Positions 10,988 through 23,029 of a stretch of DNA of 64,000 nt are shown here, one piece after another (the first letter of the stretch is position 1; each line of letters opens with the position of its first letter). The position numbers and the translations under genes are program-made. A model generated the notes under the pieces. That model was not told the DNA's origin and did not search any database. It saw only the letters and a program-made list of their open reading frames with translations. The stretch is from Aphrocallistes beatrix (taxonomy: Eukaryota; Porifera; Hexactinellida; Sceptrulophora; Aphrocallistidae): NCBI GenBank assembly GCA_963281255.1, contig OY725493.1:3379857-3443856 (forward strand), written 5' to 3'.

Positions 10988-11462
10988 CACTAAGCGGACA
11001 AAAGTATTTCAACACTTGATTCTTTCCCATACAAATAATACTAAAATGGGTCTATTCATGAAGAGGGTTAGTTCCAAACGGTATGGGATACAGCTAATCG
11101 GATTCCAGATTCGAATAATACGCATTCAAATTAGTCACAGGTTAATTTTTCTAATTAATCATTCATTCCTAACTTTTTGTAACTATCAATCAGTGCCACT
11201 TTATGCCACATACACCCATTTTGACCACTATACATGATGGCAATGAATTACCTATGGTGGCTCAGGCTGATAAGATTGTTCATTGAATTGGGTAATTTAT
11301 TAGTTATGTTCAACTATGACTAATTCGAATGTGTAGATTTCGAATCTGAAATCAGATTTTTAGTATCTCTTTGAATTTGAACATATTGCCCTTCATGACT
11401 CCGATTTAGTATTATTTGTATGCGAAAGAATCAAGTGTTGAAATACTTTTGTCCGCTCAGTG
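10988..11462. mobile_element. Palindromic Tc1-type foldback element
   Basis: Its ends are CACTAAGCGGACAAAAGTAT and the inverse of CACTGAGCGGACAAAAGTAT, flanked by TA. Left and right halves are inverted copies around a centre near 11230 ('actatacatgatggc'). Length 475 bp, non-coding. It is inserted in the TA-rich linker between repeat A copies. Confidence 0.85.
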
Positions 11463-11472
11463 TATATATATC

Positions 11473-11958
11473 TGTAACGAATTAATTGAAGAAACTGCCG
11501 GGCGCAGAAAGCTGATTTTTGGCATGTGGGAGTATTTTGGCTATGGCTCCAGTAAGTTCTGAGCTCAGAGCAAAATGTCGACTCATCATGGAATTATGAC
11601 GTCATTGTCACATTTTTAAAAGTTAAGCAATACAGTTATTCGAGCATAACTCAGCCATTATAGGAGATAGAAGGCTGAAATTTTAATAGAATCTGTCTAC
11701 TAACATACCTCACACATGATGTGACTATCATCAAAAAATGAATACTCATCACTTTGTTATGACGTCATCATTATTCATCAAAATTTTAAAATTTGATAAA
11801 TTTGGTGATTTTTCGTACGATATCGATTATAACAGTAGGCCAGACGTATTTAGAAATGTTATCTCCATTATATTTAACCAATGTGACCCCAGGCTACCGA
11901 AGGGAGCCTCCGGCGGACACTTTGAGCCGCGGAGCGTAAGCAAGCGAAGCGCGCTTGT
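11473..11958 (+). repeat. Repeat A copy 5
   Basis: Full-length copy, ctgtaacgaattaattgaag to cgaagcgcgcttgt, followed by the (CA)-rich linker and 'attaatcgagttttaatagt'. A maT-like element then interrupts the linker. Confidence 0.85.
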
Positions 11959-12178
11959 ACTATATGTATACACACATACACACACATTAATCGAGTTTTA
12001 ATAGTAAGGATATATATACAGGGTGCGGCATAAGTTCTGTCCAATTTTTCAAGTATTCGTAGTTCTTGATAGCTTTACAGTATAACAATATTTAACTACC
12101 CATAAGATACTCTACTGTATACTTTTCAATGTCAATTAGTGCCTAGTTCTGTAGTTAGCTCTATACTGATATATTGCA

Positions 12179-13516
12179 ATGACAGAGATACGCTCTACTA
12201 TTATTAGCCTATTCATGGCTGGAAATTCGAATGGTGAAATTTTTAGAATTCTGAAAAACCAAAATGTTGGGAGGAGGCTTATCCATCGCACTATTCAGAG
12301 GTTCAAAGATACAGGGACTGTACAAGACAGACCCAGAACTGGACGTTCACGTATCATTCGGACCAGAAATCTGAAAGAGAAATTGCGCAAGAGAATTGCC
12401 CGAAATCCTCGGCGTTCCATCAGAAAAATGGCTCAAGATTTCCAAATAAGTGATAGATCACTAAGGAGAGTGATTCACGATGATCTGGGCATTAAGGCAC
12501 TTAGAAGAAAAAAGGTGCAAATGCTTACCACAGCTATGCAGCAAAAACGGGTCGATAGAAGCAGAGCACTGTTATCGCGTGCCACACCGGTTTTGAACAA
12601 TATTTTATTCTCTGACGAAAAATTATTCACGATCGAGCAAGCTTCCAACTCCCAAAACGACAGAATCCTTTCACCCAGTGTTAAAGACACCCGAAAATCT
12701 TAGATTTGTTCCTCGATGCCAAAAGCAAGCTTCTGTGATGGCAGAGGCGGCGCCAAGACTCCGCCACTGGGGGGGCACCTTGGGGGCACAAATCATTTCC
12801 AGTGGGGCACCAACATTTTTGGGTACAGATTACCCGCCAATGAGAACTAATAGGTATATACTACATATATATATATATACACATATTATGTTATTTTCTT
12901 ACACTTACTGTTATTTTATTACACTAAAATATTGGTGTACACTATTGAATTAGAGAAACCTGTTTATCAATATAATAGAAGCCTAGTAAAATAGTGCGAA
13001 GGCATGGACAAATGAATGACGCATGTATTCCTGTCGGAATTGGACCCCTGGCCCCCCCTGGCGCCGCCACTGTGTGATGGTCTGGGCGGGAATTTCCGCT
13101 GATTCACGAACGGACCTCATTTTTGTCCCGGAAGGGATGAAAATAAATGCAAAAACTTACCGAGAACTTATTCTAGATGCGGAAGTCAAAAACGCAGGTT
13201 CGAGACTTTTTAATAATAACAATTGGACCTTCCAGCAAGATGGCGCACCGGCACACACCGCTAATATCACTCAGCAATGGTTTCGGGACCAAAAAATCGC
13301 CGCCATCAAGCCCGGACCTTAACCCCATGGACTATTGTGTGTGGTCCATTCTAGAGGAGAAGCCCTGTGCTAAATCTCATACCAATATCAGGTCTCTGAA
13401 AGCTTCACTTCAACGTGAATGGCAAAAACCCCCAGGACCTCTTGCGGCGTTCCTTTCATCAGTTTCCATCACGTCTTAAGGCTGTAATTCAAAAGAAAGG
13501 AGGGTATATTGAATAA
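12179..13516 (+). pseudogene. maT-like (Tc1/mariner) transposase, interrupted
   Basis: It starts at ATG 12179 with an N-terminal helix-turn-helix ('ISLFMAGNSNGEIFRIL'), then 'RPRTGRSR' and a second basic HTH. The catalytic region is marked by 'LFSDEKLFT' (first Asp, about 12610), 'QQDGAPAHT' (second Asp, about 13240) and 'SSPDLNPMDY' (third acidic position, Asp, about 13305). A DD..D triad with 'PDLNPMDY' suits the maT-like branch. Lesions are a frameshift near 12690, the hAT insertion at 12742-13072, and a short deletion with frameshift near 13290-13305. Beyond the insertion the protein resumes at 'VWAGISADSRTD'. The C-terminus ends 'KGGYIE' with a stop at 13514. The product would be inactive. 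Confidence 0.85.
12742..13072. mobile_element. hAT-type MITE nested in the transposase
   Basis: Its ends are CAGAGGCGGCGCCA and the inverse of CAGTGGCGGCGCCA (one mismatch in 14). An exact 8-bp target duplication, TGTGATGG, lies at 12734-12741 and 13073-13080. Removing the element and one duplication restores the local reading frame of the host transposase. The 8-bp duplication and CAG..CTG ends indicate hAT. It is 331 bp and has no coding capacity. Confidence 0.9.
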
Positions 13517-13646
13517 TTCTATTTGTATTCTTTTAAGTATAGTTATAGTAGTAAACGTGTGTAATTTAAGGCTATTAGTTGAGTTTTTGTCAAAATATAT
13601 TGAATTCCGTATTGGACAGAACTTTTGCCGCACCCTGTATATATAT

Positions 13647-14098
13647 CTGTAACGAATTGATTGAAGAAAATGCCAGGCACAGAAAGCTGATTTTTGGCAT
13701 GTGGGAGTCTTTTGGCTATGGCTCCACTAAGTTCTGAGCTCAGAGCAAAATGTCGGCTCATCATGGAATTATGACGTCATTGTCACCTTTTTTATAATTA
13801 GAAATATCAGTTTTTCGACCATAACTCAGCCATTTTAAGTGATACAGGGCTGAAATTTTAATAGAATTTGTATATTAATATACCTCATATATGATGCAAC
13901 TATCATCCAAAAATGATGACTCATCACTCTGTTATGACGTCATCATTTCTCATCAAAAAATGATTTTTCGAGTGATATCGATTTTAGCAGTAAGACAGAC
14001 GTATTTAGAAATGTTATCTCCCTTTTAATTAATCAATGTGACTCAGGCGCCAACCAATTGTCCGCCAGCCGCGCAGCGCAAGCAAGCGAAGCGCGTTG
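13647..14098 (+). repeat. Repeat A copy 6
   Basis: Copy beginning ctgtaacgaattgattgaag and ending gcaagcgaagcgcg. It is followed by the 'actattaaaactcgattaatg' linker that recurs between tandem copies. Confidence 0.85.
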
Positions 14099-14150
14099 TT
14101 TTTACTATTAAAACTCGATTAATGTGTGCGTATACTACTATATAGTAGTA

Positions 14151-14542
14151 CACTGCCCGGACAAAAGTATTCGACCACCACGAAAACTTCCGTAATCTAC
14201 ACATTCTAATTACTCATAATTGACAGTTTCAACCCAATCACTTATTCTTATGTAAAAAATTATCAACCTATGCCACTTTGTGTCACTAAACGCCATCATA
14301 TATAATGGCTGTGATTTGGGACAAGTGGCATCAAGTATCAAATGTTGATCTTTATCATCTTGGGAGTTAGTAATTAAGTTGAGGCGATCAATTATGAGTA
14401 ATTATAATGTGTAGTTTACGAATTTTTAAAAAAATGGAGTGTTCCTTACAGTTTGAGTACATATTCCTTTATAAATAGACCCACTTTAATACTATTTGTA
14501 TGGCGGTTTCTGTGGTGGTCGATTACTTTTGTCCGGGCACTG
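14151..14542. mobile_element. Palindromic Tc1-type foldback element
   Basis: Its ends are CACTGCCCGGACAAAAGTAT and the inverse of CAGTGCCCGGACAAAAGTAA, in TA. It belongs to the same family as 4276-4748 but is shorter by internal loss in the left arm. Confidence 0.85.
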
Positions 14543-14553
14543 TATTTGTATAT

Positions 14554-15042
14554 CTGTAACGAATTGATTGAAGAAACTGCCAGGCACAGAAAGCTGATTT
14601 TGGCATTTGGGAGTCTTTTGGCTATGGCTCCACTAAGTTCTGATCTCAGATCAAAATGTCGACTCATCATGGAATTATGACGTCACTGTCACCTTTTTTT
14701 TGGAAATTTCAGTTTTTCGCCCATAACTCAGTCATTTTAGGCGATAGAAGTTTGAAATTTTACTAGAATGTGTATATTAATATTTCTCACATATGATTCA
14801 ACTCATAAAAAAATGATGACTCATCACTCTGTTATGACGTCATCATTACGCATCAAAAATTTTTTAAATTGACAAATTTGGTGATTTTTCGTATGATATC
14901 GATTATAACAGTAGGACAAACGTATTTAGGGATGTTATCTCCCTTATAATTAATCAATGTGATCCCTGGCGCCCGCAGAACGCCTCAGGTGGAGACAAAG
15001 TGTCCGCTAGCCTCGCAGCGCAAGCAAGCGAAGCGCGCTTGT
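14554..15042 (+). repeat. Repeat A copy 7
   Basis: Full-length copy, ctgtaacgaattgattgaag to gcgaagcgcgcttgt. It is the last unit of the 10.2-15.0 kb array. Confidence 0.85.
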
Positions 15043-15204
15043 GAGCATTAATTAACGCACAACAGTGATATCCAGTACATGTACAAAGACTGTAGAATCG
15101 ATGATGATACAATTCAGACTACCCAAAGAATATATTATCACGGGCAGTTTGGTCGTTAAATTTGATTTGGGGACGTTTAATTGCTTTTACTCAAATCAAT
15201 ACTG

Positions 15205-15600
15205 GTAGTGAAACGTGGATATGCGATGCTGACCAGAAATATACAATTTGTCACCCTCAGGAATTTTTAAAAGAACTTTATCAACAAAACCAGGTCGGGA
15301 CTCCGTGGATTATTTTCGTACCACGATAATGCAATGACTGCAAGTGTACCTCTAGATTTTATAGTCGTTAAACTGATCAAAGTCTTTAGCCATCCGTCAT
15401 ATTTCCCCAGACCATCACCCTACGACGACTCTGTGTTTCCTAAAGTGAAGATCTCATGTGTGGGATCGCTTTGATGCTCCTGAAGCAGCTAATTAATATA
15501 ATTACTTCCTTGAGAGCTTCAGTAGGTCACAGTGGTATAATCTCTTTGAAAAGTGTTTTGAAGGATGAAACTTTGCAGACAAACTAGGTTTGAATAGTTT
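15205..15600 (+). pseudogene. Decayed mariner transposase, C-terminal part
   Basis: Scattered frames match the second half of mariner transposases: 'ETWICDADQKYTI', then 'HDNAMTA' (second catalytic Asp), then 'HPSYFPRPSPYDDSVFPK' in the position of the usual PYSPDLAPCDFWLFP block. It shows many stops, changed catalytic residues and no detectable terminal repeats, so it is an old remnant. Confidence 0.6.
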
Positions 15601-15694
15601 GGAGAGCTGTGAAATTTAAGGTTAAAAGATCAAATACTCTTTTAGGTATCTGAAACCTTTCCGCGTGCCCCTCGTATCGCATCGTTACATCACA

Positions 15695-15777
15695 AGCTTG
15701 TATAATCTGGCCATCTCTGTCTATAACGGCCATTTTCACCCATTCCCTTGGGTGGCAGTTATAAACAGGTTCGACTG
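15695..15777. mobile_element. Pogo-like element fragment
   Basis: The right terminus 'acaggttcgactg' plus TA and the interior 'cccttgggtggc' match the elements at 2545 and 42833. The left end was not found. Confidence 0.55.
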
Positions 15778-15779
15778 TA

Positions 15780-17003
15780 TAACTACTTCGTATCACTACT
15801 GTAATCATTCTAGCAAGTTAAATCTAGTGTCGTTGTTTCAAGTACTTTTCTGATACTTTTTTTAGTTCTATGTATTCAATGGCGGGCGCCTTTTTTAGTT
15901 TTTAGTTCTTTTTTAGTTTTTTAGTTCTATGTATTCAATGGCTGGAGCTGTGGCGGCTCGCCCTACCATTTATTATGAACTTCCGAGCTGAACTGTTTTA
16001 TTTTCACTAAACATGCTTGACTAAAAGTTGATAAATAACAAAATTACCAAGACCAATATGTATTATTCTGAGAGCTTAACACGCTCGTTGGCTATTTTGG
16101 GTTCTGATTACTAAATCTGTATAATAACCCACTGAGCTTTTTCAGTCTAACAAAATGCGAACAAGCGTATCATATGACTATTTATCCGCGCTAAAAATCA
16201 GGAAAGAGGGATCAATTCATAAGTCCTACCCATTAATCGTCTAACTTCGAAATATTCATCAGTTTTTGGTTGAGGTATGATTCCACATTATCGTTATTAA
16301 GGTAAGATGAATAATAGAGTATTGAAGGGTATTTAATATGTTGGTTGAAATTAAAATTGTATTGAAGGGTAATTAATTCATTAGCTGAATTTATAATTTT
16401 AAAATTAGTCGATGTAATATTTAATAATAAGTATAAATATTTAAGCTTGTAGTATCTATGAATTACATGGATACATAGTGAGCTTTTCCAAAATGATTAG
16501 TCTTGTTTCTTGGATCTTTTCAAGCGATGACTATATTATGAGAGTTAATCATAATTCTAACAGGAAGTATCACTAATGAGTTATTCCTGCCCTGTGTCTC
16601 TCACTGCCCTTTGTTGTTGCATACTTTGAGATGATATGAGATATTTTAATTTTAACCCTTGAAAGCATTTTGGATTTTTCTATTTATAGTAGTAACCCCA
16701 AACTTGTATGGCTTCCCCATCGAAAATGGCTTAACCCGGAAATGACGCAACACATTCCTATGGCAAGCGTGGGTTAACTATGAAAAGGTAAAACATCAAG
16801 ACAAATTCAATCAATAAATGGATCAAACATAATGAAGATACGTCAACAAATTGAGATTCATGATACTTAGTTAAATTAAAATATAGATAAACCCAATATA
16901 ATCTAAATATACTAGTATAAACTATATATATTTTTGCGCCCAGTAACCTGATTAAAAGTCAGTTGACCAGAAGGTTAGCTAGAAATGCGGATTCGGTTTA
17001 GGG
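15780..17003. other. Intronic, little recognised
   Basis: No gene is seen. 15862-15935 contains a short direct repeat (ttttttagttctatgtattcaatgg twice). 16685-16790 shares words with 52685-52790 in inverse orientation ('catttccgg', 'aatgac', 'gggttaac'), suggesting another dispersed repeat of undefined limits. Confidence 0.4.
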
Positions 17004-17822
17004 CAGAGGTTCTTAAACTAGGGGGCGTAATACCGGATGAAAATGTAAAATGATCAATAATAGAATTGTATCAGCTTTAGCAAAATTAAGTCTTCTTCAA
17101 AGTGTGTTTTAGATTACTAATGACGAAGCCAAAAGTGAATTTCTGATGTCTCAAACGACATCATGTTAAATTATAACAACTTTAGTAGATCAATTCATAT
17201 CTAAGTTGACTAATTCATTAAAAAATGGCAAAGAATTATGAATTATTCGAATAATTCATAATTCAAGCATGAATTAGTCAATCATAAGCTAAGTTGACTA
17301 ATTCACGAATTAATGAATAATTCAAATAATTCATGATATTTTGTTGCAAAAACTTTCTATTTTGAATAATTCTTCTCAGGCTTGATGAATTATGAATTAT
17401 TCGAATTATTCATTAATTCATGAATTAGTCAACCTAGATTCATATGTATATAGTATTATAGACAATAGTTTTAGATTCCAGTATCGATACTATACCTTCC
17501 TATACCTAATGGCTAGTTGTGCTAAAAAGAGGAAATATTTGGATGACTACATCAAATATGGGTTTACTGTCATTAGTAATGCTATCTCTGACACACCCCA
17601 AAGAATTAAGAAACTTGTGAAAAGAAACAGTTACATCCTTCACATTGATAGAGTTGTTTGATTTAAATAACTAATCTTAATTATATTAGAAAATAGATAA
17701 TAGAAATTATGTGTGTTCTCCGAGTTTGGTAGTCTGAAAAAGTGTAGGTGTAGCCGCGTAGGGGCGTGATAATTCACAGATTGGCCAAGGGGGCATGGGG
17801 TCTAAAAGTTTAAGAACCCCTG
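17004..17822 (+). mobile_element. hAT deletion derivative
   Basis: Its ends are CAGAGGTTCTTAAACTA and the inverse of CAGGGGTTCTTAAACTT. An exact 8-bp target duplication, GTTTAGGG, lies at 16996-17003 and 17823-17830. The left half contains interleaved palindromic 'aattcgaataattcat' words. Only the N-terminal tip of a transposase remains, so this is a non-autonomous internal-deletion product. Confidence 0.9.
17509..17661 (+). pseudogene. hAT transposase N-terminal remnant
   Basis: ATG at 17509 opens 'KKRKYLDDYIKYGF', the characteristic start of hAT transposases of the BED-finger/SCAND3-ZMYM type. After about 20 residues the sequence departs from the family before the expected zinc-binding Cys pair, so the rest of the gene has been deleted. 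A similar start on the opposite strand is at 51186. Confidence 0.65.
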
Positions 17823-17974
17823 GTTTAGGGGAATAATATATGTTCCAGTGCAATCTGATAAAAAATTATTTCAATTTTAAAGGGGGGTCTCAGAAACAGA
17901 AAACAAATATCTCGTGTTCCGTCGCACAAATACCAGCTTTATTCACCCCAGTATTGTTGACCTTGAATATACTA

Positions 17975-19311
17975 CTACGGGCATTCAATAAGTAGTCGTT
18001 ATCATAGTATACTTTCCCCAAAACAAGTAATATAATTAATATCAATGCTGCAATTTCTCGAACTACTCTCCTTGATGCTGTATAACTAGTATTAGCCTCT
18101 TAATCCAATCCAAAAAACTTTTTTGAAGTCTCCACGTGGTATACCTTTCATATACTGAAAAATCGCCGATCCGAGGTGAGGCCGACTTTCGAATTCCCTC
18201 CCTGAAAGGTGTTTCTTCAGCTTAGGGAAGAGCCAAAAGTCGCATGGAGCGAGGTCTGGTGATTAGGGAGGATGATCTAGCTCTACAACTCTCAGACTTT
18301 CCAACTTTTCCCTTACCAGCTTGGTCTAGTGGGGTCGGGCATTATCATGCAATAATCTCAATCCTCGAGTTCCAGTCCTTGGCCGTCGATTGTGGTAGAA
18401 TTTCTCAACCTCAGATAGGCACTCACTCATGTAAAATGATCCAGTAATAGTGGTATTCTTGGGGACACAAATCTGGCACACTGGACCATAAGAATCAAAA
18501 AATATGCAGTACATAACCTTGGGGTTCCGGAAGTCATATCGAGGGATTATTGGTGGGTCCTGGCCTTTAGCTACCCATACTTTGTTAGCTTCCTTTGACA
18601 AAGGCTCGCTATAACGCACCCAAGTCTCATCACCAGTCACGATCTCGAATAGACTCCTGGAGTCGGTTCTATCGAAGTCAGAAAGCAACTTTTGAGCACA
18701 TTGAACCCTCTTAGTTTTCTGGGCCTGTGCTAGTGCATGCGGGACTCACCGAGCGCAGATTTTCCTAAATTGAAAATTGTCATGCACAATGGTATGAGCG
18801 GTTCCCGTTGAGACCCCAACTGCATTAGCTATCTCCATCAATGAAATAGGGGGTCTTCTTCAAGTAATTCGGAAACCTCGAGGACAAATTTGTCACTGGC
18901 GCCGGAAATCGGCCTCCCTGCTCTGGGCTTATCTTCTATCGACTCTCTTCCCTCACGAAAACGTCGGGTCCTGTCAACTATCGTGGAATATGGAAGAGTT
19001 CTATCATTATAAACCTCCATCAAATCCTTGTGGATGTCGGTTGAAGAAACTTGGAGCAGTGTATGAATCTTTACATAGGCTCGCTGCTCAGTTTTGAAAT
19101 CTGCACTCTCGGAAGCCATAATAAATGCCAGTATATAAAAATGCCAAACTAATAATAGCCACAGTATAAAAACCAAAGCTCAGAATTGAAAAAGTAAAGT
19201 ATCATTTGAAAGAGCATCGGTAGGGCTACATTAGATATGTTAACCCAATTCTGAATTAAATGGAACAACCAAGATAAATTGCAATAACGACTACTTATTG
19301 AACGCCCGTAG
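17975..19311 (-). mobile_element. Mariner transposon, nearly full length
   Basis: Its ends are CTACGGGCATTCAATAAGTA and the inverse of CTACGGGCGTTCAATAAGTA, with TA at 17973-17974 and 19312-19313. Length 1337 bp, normal for mariner. It carries one transposase pseudogene on the minus strand. Confidence 0.9.
18092..19119 (-). pseudogene. Mariner (DD34D-type) transposase
   Basis: ATG at 19119 opens a paired-like HTH half ('EQRAYVKIHTLLQ', 'DRTRRFREGRESIEDKPRAG'). The catalytic core follows: 'GDETWVRY' (first Asp), 'LLHDNARPH' (second Asp) and, in the third block, 'SPDLAPCDFWLFPKLK' (third Asp). One frame change lies between 18837 and 18689, and a TAA sits just before the SPDLAPCDF block where Tyr is usual. 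The stop codon is at 18092. The gene is otherwise nearly full length, indicating fairly recent death. Confidence 0.85.
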
Positions 19312-19457
19312 TACTAGTATAATAACGTTGATCCAAACATTTAGAACTTATCTTTAATACAGTTAACATTTTCTACGATCAATGTTCTAAGCTGTTTATG
19401 GTACTTTTACTACTAGTAAGTACGAATGACCCTATTATTTTGTTGGCACATTAGGTA

Positions 19458-19937
19458 CTCTAATCGGACATAAGTATTTGAAATCATTACTATCTTCCAT
19501 CATAATTAGTGATAAAGTGAGTATATTCATGAGTGAAATGTAATCAAACTGTTACAGATATTAAAATTTCGATTTCAAATTCGTATTCTACACATTCGAA
19601 TTACTCAGATTAGATGCCTTCTATTGATTTATTCACTTCCAAGGTTAAGATTCATCAAACTATGCCACTTTGTGCCACTCCTCGTCATCATGTCTAATGG
19701 TAATGGGAATGAAAAGTGGCACAAAGTTACATGGATTGATATAAATTCAACTTATGAATGAATATAGCAATAGAAGGTTTCAAACCTGAATAATTGGTAT
19801 GTGTAGAATATGAATTTGAAATCGAAATTACAGTATCTGTTACAGTTTGATTACATATCTCTCCGCGAATAGACCCACTTTATGACTAGTTATGATGGGA
19901 AATAGTAAGGATTTCAAATACTTTTGTCCGGTTAGAG
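19458..19937. mobile_element. Palindromic Tc1-type foldback element
   Basis: Its ends are CTCTAATCGGACATAAGTAT and the inverse of CTCTAACCGGACAAAAGTAT, flanked by TA. The arms are inverted copies around 19685-19710. Length 480 bp, non-coding. Confidence 0.85.
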
Positions 19938-20152
19938 TACAATTTTGACACCTTGTAAAGTTGCAGATTTTCTCTATGACTCACCATTAATTTACAATAT
20001 TGATTTAGGTTCTTTTGTTCTGGATTTAACTTTTAGTTACCAGAAACTAGTGTGAGATTTGATATTGTGAGAGAACTTTATTTTGGTATCCTTTTTCATT
20101 GTTTCGAGTACATAACGAATAAGAACCAGTTTAGACTAGATACTATTTGTAC

Positions 20153-20461
20153 AGGGTGTTTCAGCGATTGTATCACGAAAATAGTTTGAAATTACTAGGT
20201 AAATATTTTACTAATCATCTTCCCCTTTTACGATGTTGTTTAGCACCTTCTGACATTTGTGTGACAGCAAAATGGACAAGCTAGATGACAAACAAAAGAA
20301 GATCAATTACGCATCAAAAATTGACAAATTGGGATATTTATTCGAGTGTTATCGATTACAACAGAAAGACAAACGTATTTCGATACTAAATCAATGTGAG
20401 CCTAGGCGCCCAAAAGACGCCACTGAGTGGCGCAGTGCAAGGAAGCGAAAGCGGGCTTGTA
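20153..20461 (+). repeat. Mariner-type terminus followed by a 3' fragment of repeat A
   Basis: 20153-20185 ('cagggtgtttcagcgattg') looks like one terminus of a mariner-type element with no partner. 20285-20461 is the 3' third of repeat A ('acgcatcaaaaattgacaaa' to 'gcgggcttgt'). It is diverged, with GC-rich hairpin arms changed. Confidence 0.55.
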
Positions 20462-20469
20462 GCATATAA

Positions 20470-21379
20470 CATCTCATATAAATTCTTATAGTACGTTAAG
20501 AATTCTTCATTCCAAAATTCTCAGAATTTTAGAATTCGAAATTCTAAGATTTAGACTTCAAATTGACTAAGAATAGCAATAAATTATGATTGCTTACTAT
20601 CAGTAGTTTGATGAATATACTGAAGTGGTTTATTGTTCAATAAATGTTGGTTTTATTAATTATCTAAATAATTTGTATTCTTGAATGAAAGAAACCACAT
20701 ATAGATATTCTGGGCATTTCCATAAAAAATATGCACAAAGGGGTGAAAAATAAGGAAACATTGAAAAAACAACCCAAGTAAATGGTATCACTGTGATATG
20801 CCTGCCAAAAAGTTGTTTTCTCGTTTCTTAAGTGTTTTAGCATGAATAATTATCAGCCCTATTAGATGGATGTGTAAATATACGGAATGCAGCAAAAGTA
20901 GTGCTTGCACGATGCTGAAGCTGCCAATTTTGAAATATCTTTTTCAACGTCACTTGTAGATACCAATATTATTATTGATGGAAATTGAATAATTTCGCAC
21001 ACGCAATTAGGCCCAACTTAGTGATTTTATGACAGCTGTTTGTAAACCTAAGAAAGTTATATACAGAGAAATACATAAGTTTATAATATATTCTACAAAT
21101 ATGGATCATTATTTACTATATATGTATGAGAGAAACAAAGTATTCCGAAATTACGCTTTCACATTGACCTGAAGTGCCAAAGGGATTTATTAAGGAATTT
21201 ATTAACCTATAACAAACAACGGTTCGTTAAAATACTCTGTGATTCGAAAACTTTGAGTCATAATATTAATATAATAGAATTAGAATGCTGCATTTTGGAC
21301 ATGAGATGCTGATTTAGTATAATTTCAAATGCGATGTTGTTAATTCAACTGGATGACAATAAAATATAAGTAGTAGAAG
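20470..21379. other. Intronic, nothing recognised
   Basis: Apart from a short run of 'aattctnagaatt' palindromic words at 20500-20560 nothing stands out. Confidence 0.4.
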
Positions 21380-21798
21380 GTGGCACTAACATATTTTTCC
21401 TATTCGTTTATTATTGTCGGAAATGCCACCGCAATTCTAGACAAATTTATTCAATATCAAAATTCGGATGGTTATATGATATACGCTTCTGCTTCACAAC
21501 CAAGAAAACAATCTATAAATCTCCTATATATCTCTGAGACTTATATACAAGACTATTATACAAAAAGGTTTATACAGATTAGTCTGTTCCAACGATCAAA
21601 TATTTACCTTTGATTGATGATGCATTATATCAGCGAATTCTTCGTGCACATTTGCAGGCAGTGTTGTGGAAATCTGCTGAACATGTATGTTATTACTACT
21701 TTGTTAATATTCAAGAATTTGAGTGGACAATTATAAATGGTAGCCCAGAACCTAATATTGGTATGACCCCCCCAAGGATATACAAAGGTTGTCTCTGA
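21380..21798 (+). pseudogene. Unrecognised protein fragment
   Basis: Two adjacent open frames, 21380-21613 and 21610-21798. The second ('YQRILRAHLQAVLWKSAEH' then 'FEWTIINGSPEPNIG') has the look of a real protein and recalls a segment of hypothetical proteins often linked to mobile elements in invertebrates. I cannot name the family. No start context, splice signals or terminal repeats tie the frames to a complete gene. Confidence 0.3.
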
Positions 21799-21799
21799 A

Positions 21800-22655
21800 A
21801 AATCTTTAGCAACCAGATTGTGTTTAAGTTCAATTAGAGTTGCAAGGCTTTAACCTTATCATCGACCATTTATTGTAACTATCAGGGACATAAATAATTA
21901 AAAAAAGACACCCTAATACTAAACAAAATTATATGAATGATGTAAAGTGAATTCATGTGAATTGAAGGTTTTACAGCACCGATCACAAATATGAGTCAGA
22001 TACTTATGTGTTCATACTTTTTATAGTTTCAACAATTAATTCTGACATCTAACTCATAGTGTATGCATTTCATAAAGTCACTACTTTTGAAGTGTACCCT
22101 AATAAATATAACCAATATTTCAATGTACTATTTTGATCAATTATTCCTAGACTCTATTGACTTTTTCTTAATTTGAGCTAGTTTGTTAACAAATTGCCCA
22201 CTTAATTCAAATGAAACATTTAAGATATTATTGATGCACACGGCTTGCATTCGGCATTGTACACTGATGATAACCAAGTATATATCTCAATTAATTAACC
22301 CGGGGAATACTTAGGGTCAAAGGTATACGTAAATAGAAATGACCCAGCTTTCATTTTCATTTTCAGTTTACTTTCAATTAACTTTCACTTTCACTTCAAC
22401 ATTCCTGGACGTGCACGGGTTAAGCCGTCGGATAAGGATGAGTTTCCAAAAAGATTGGAACTGTGTCTCTCCCACCTGAGGTTTACGAAATGTATGTTTA
22501 AATGTTACCCTGATAAAACTGGATTCATTTATTTTTCCTCAAAATTTAAACCCAGTTCTCAAGTTACGACATATTATTCGATGGCTACCAACTTATACCT
22601 TCTGAAACTACGTTGAGTCTAGGAGTTTCGATTGGATAAGCACATCTTATTCAGA
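21800..22655. other. Intronic, nothing recognised
   Basis: AT-rich; no ORF or repeat boundary supported. A short 'actttcatttcactttc'-like pyrimidine run lies at 22350-22400. Confidence 0.35.
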
Positions 22656-22656
22656 G

Positions 22657-23022
<366 letters not shown>

Positions 23023-23029
23023 GAGATAC

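Larger units (their letters stand above)
12019..13637 (+). mobile_element. maT-like Tc1/mariner transposon with a nested hAT element
   Basis: Its ends are CAGGGTGCGGCATAAGTTCT and the inverse of CAGGGTGCGGCAAAAGTTCT, with TA on each side (12017-12018 and 13638-13639). Its length of 1619 bp includes a 331-bp nested element plus an 8-bp duplication. The original element was therefore about 1280 bp, a normal length for a full Tc1/mariner element. It carries one transposase pseudogene and is inserted in a repeat A linker. Confidence 0.9.

Noticed and set aside
13647-14098. Repeat A as a tRNA-derived SINE
   Set aside because: No A/B-box pair at the right spacing, no poly(A) or simple tail, and tandem copies with a shared linker.
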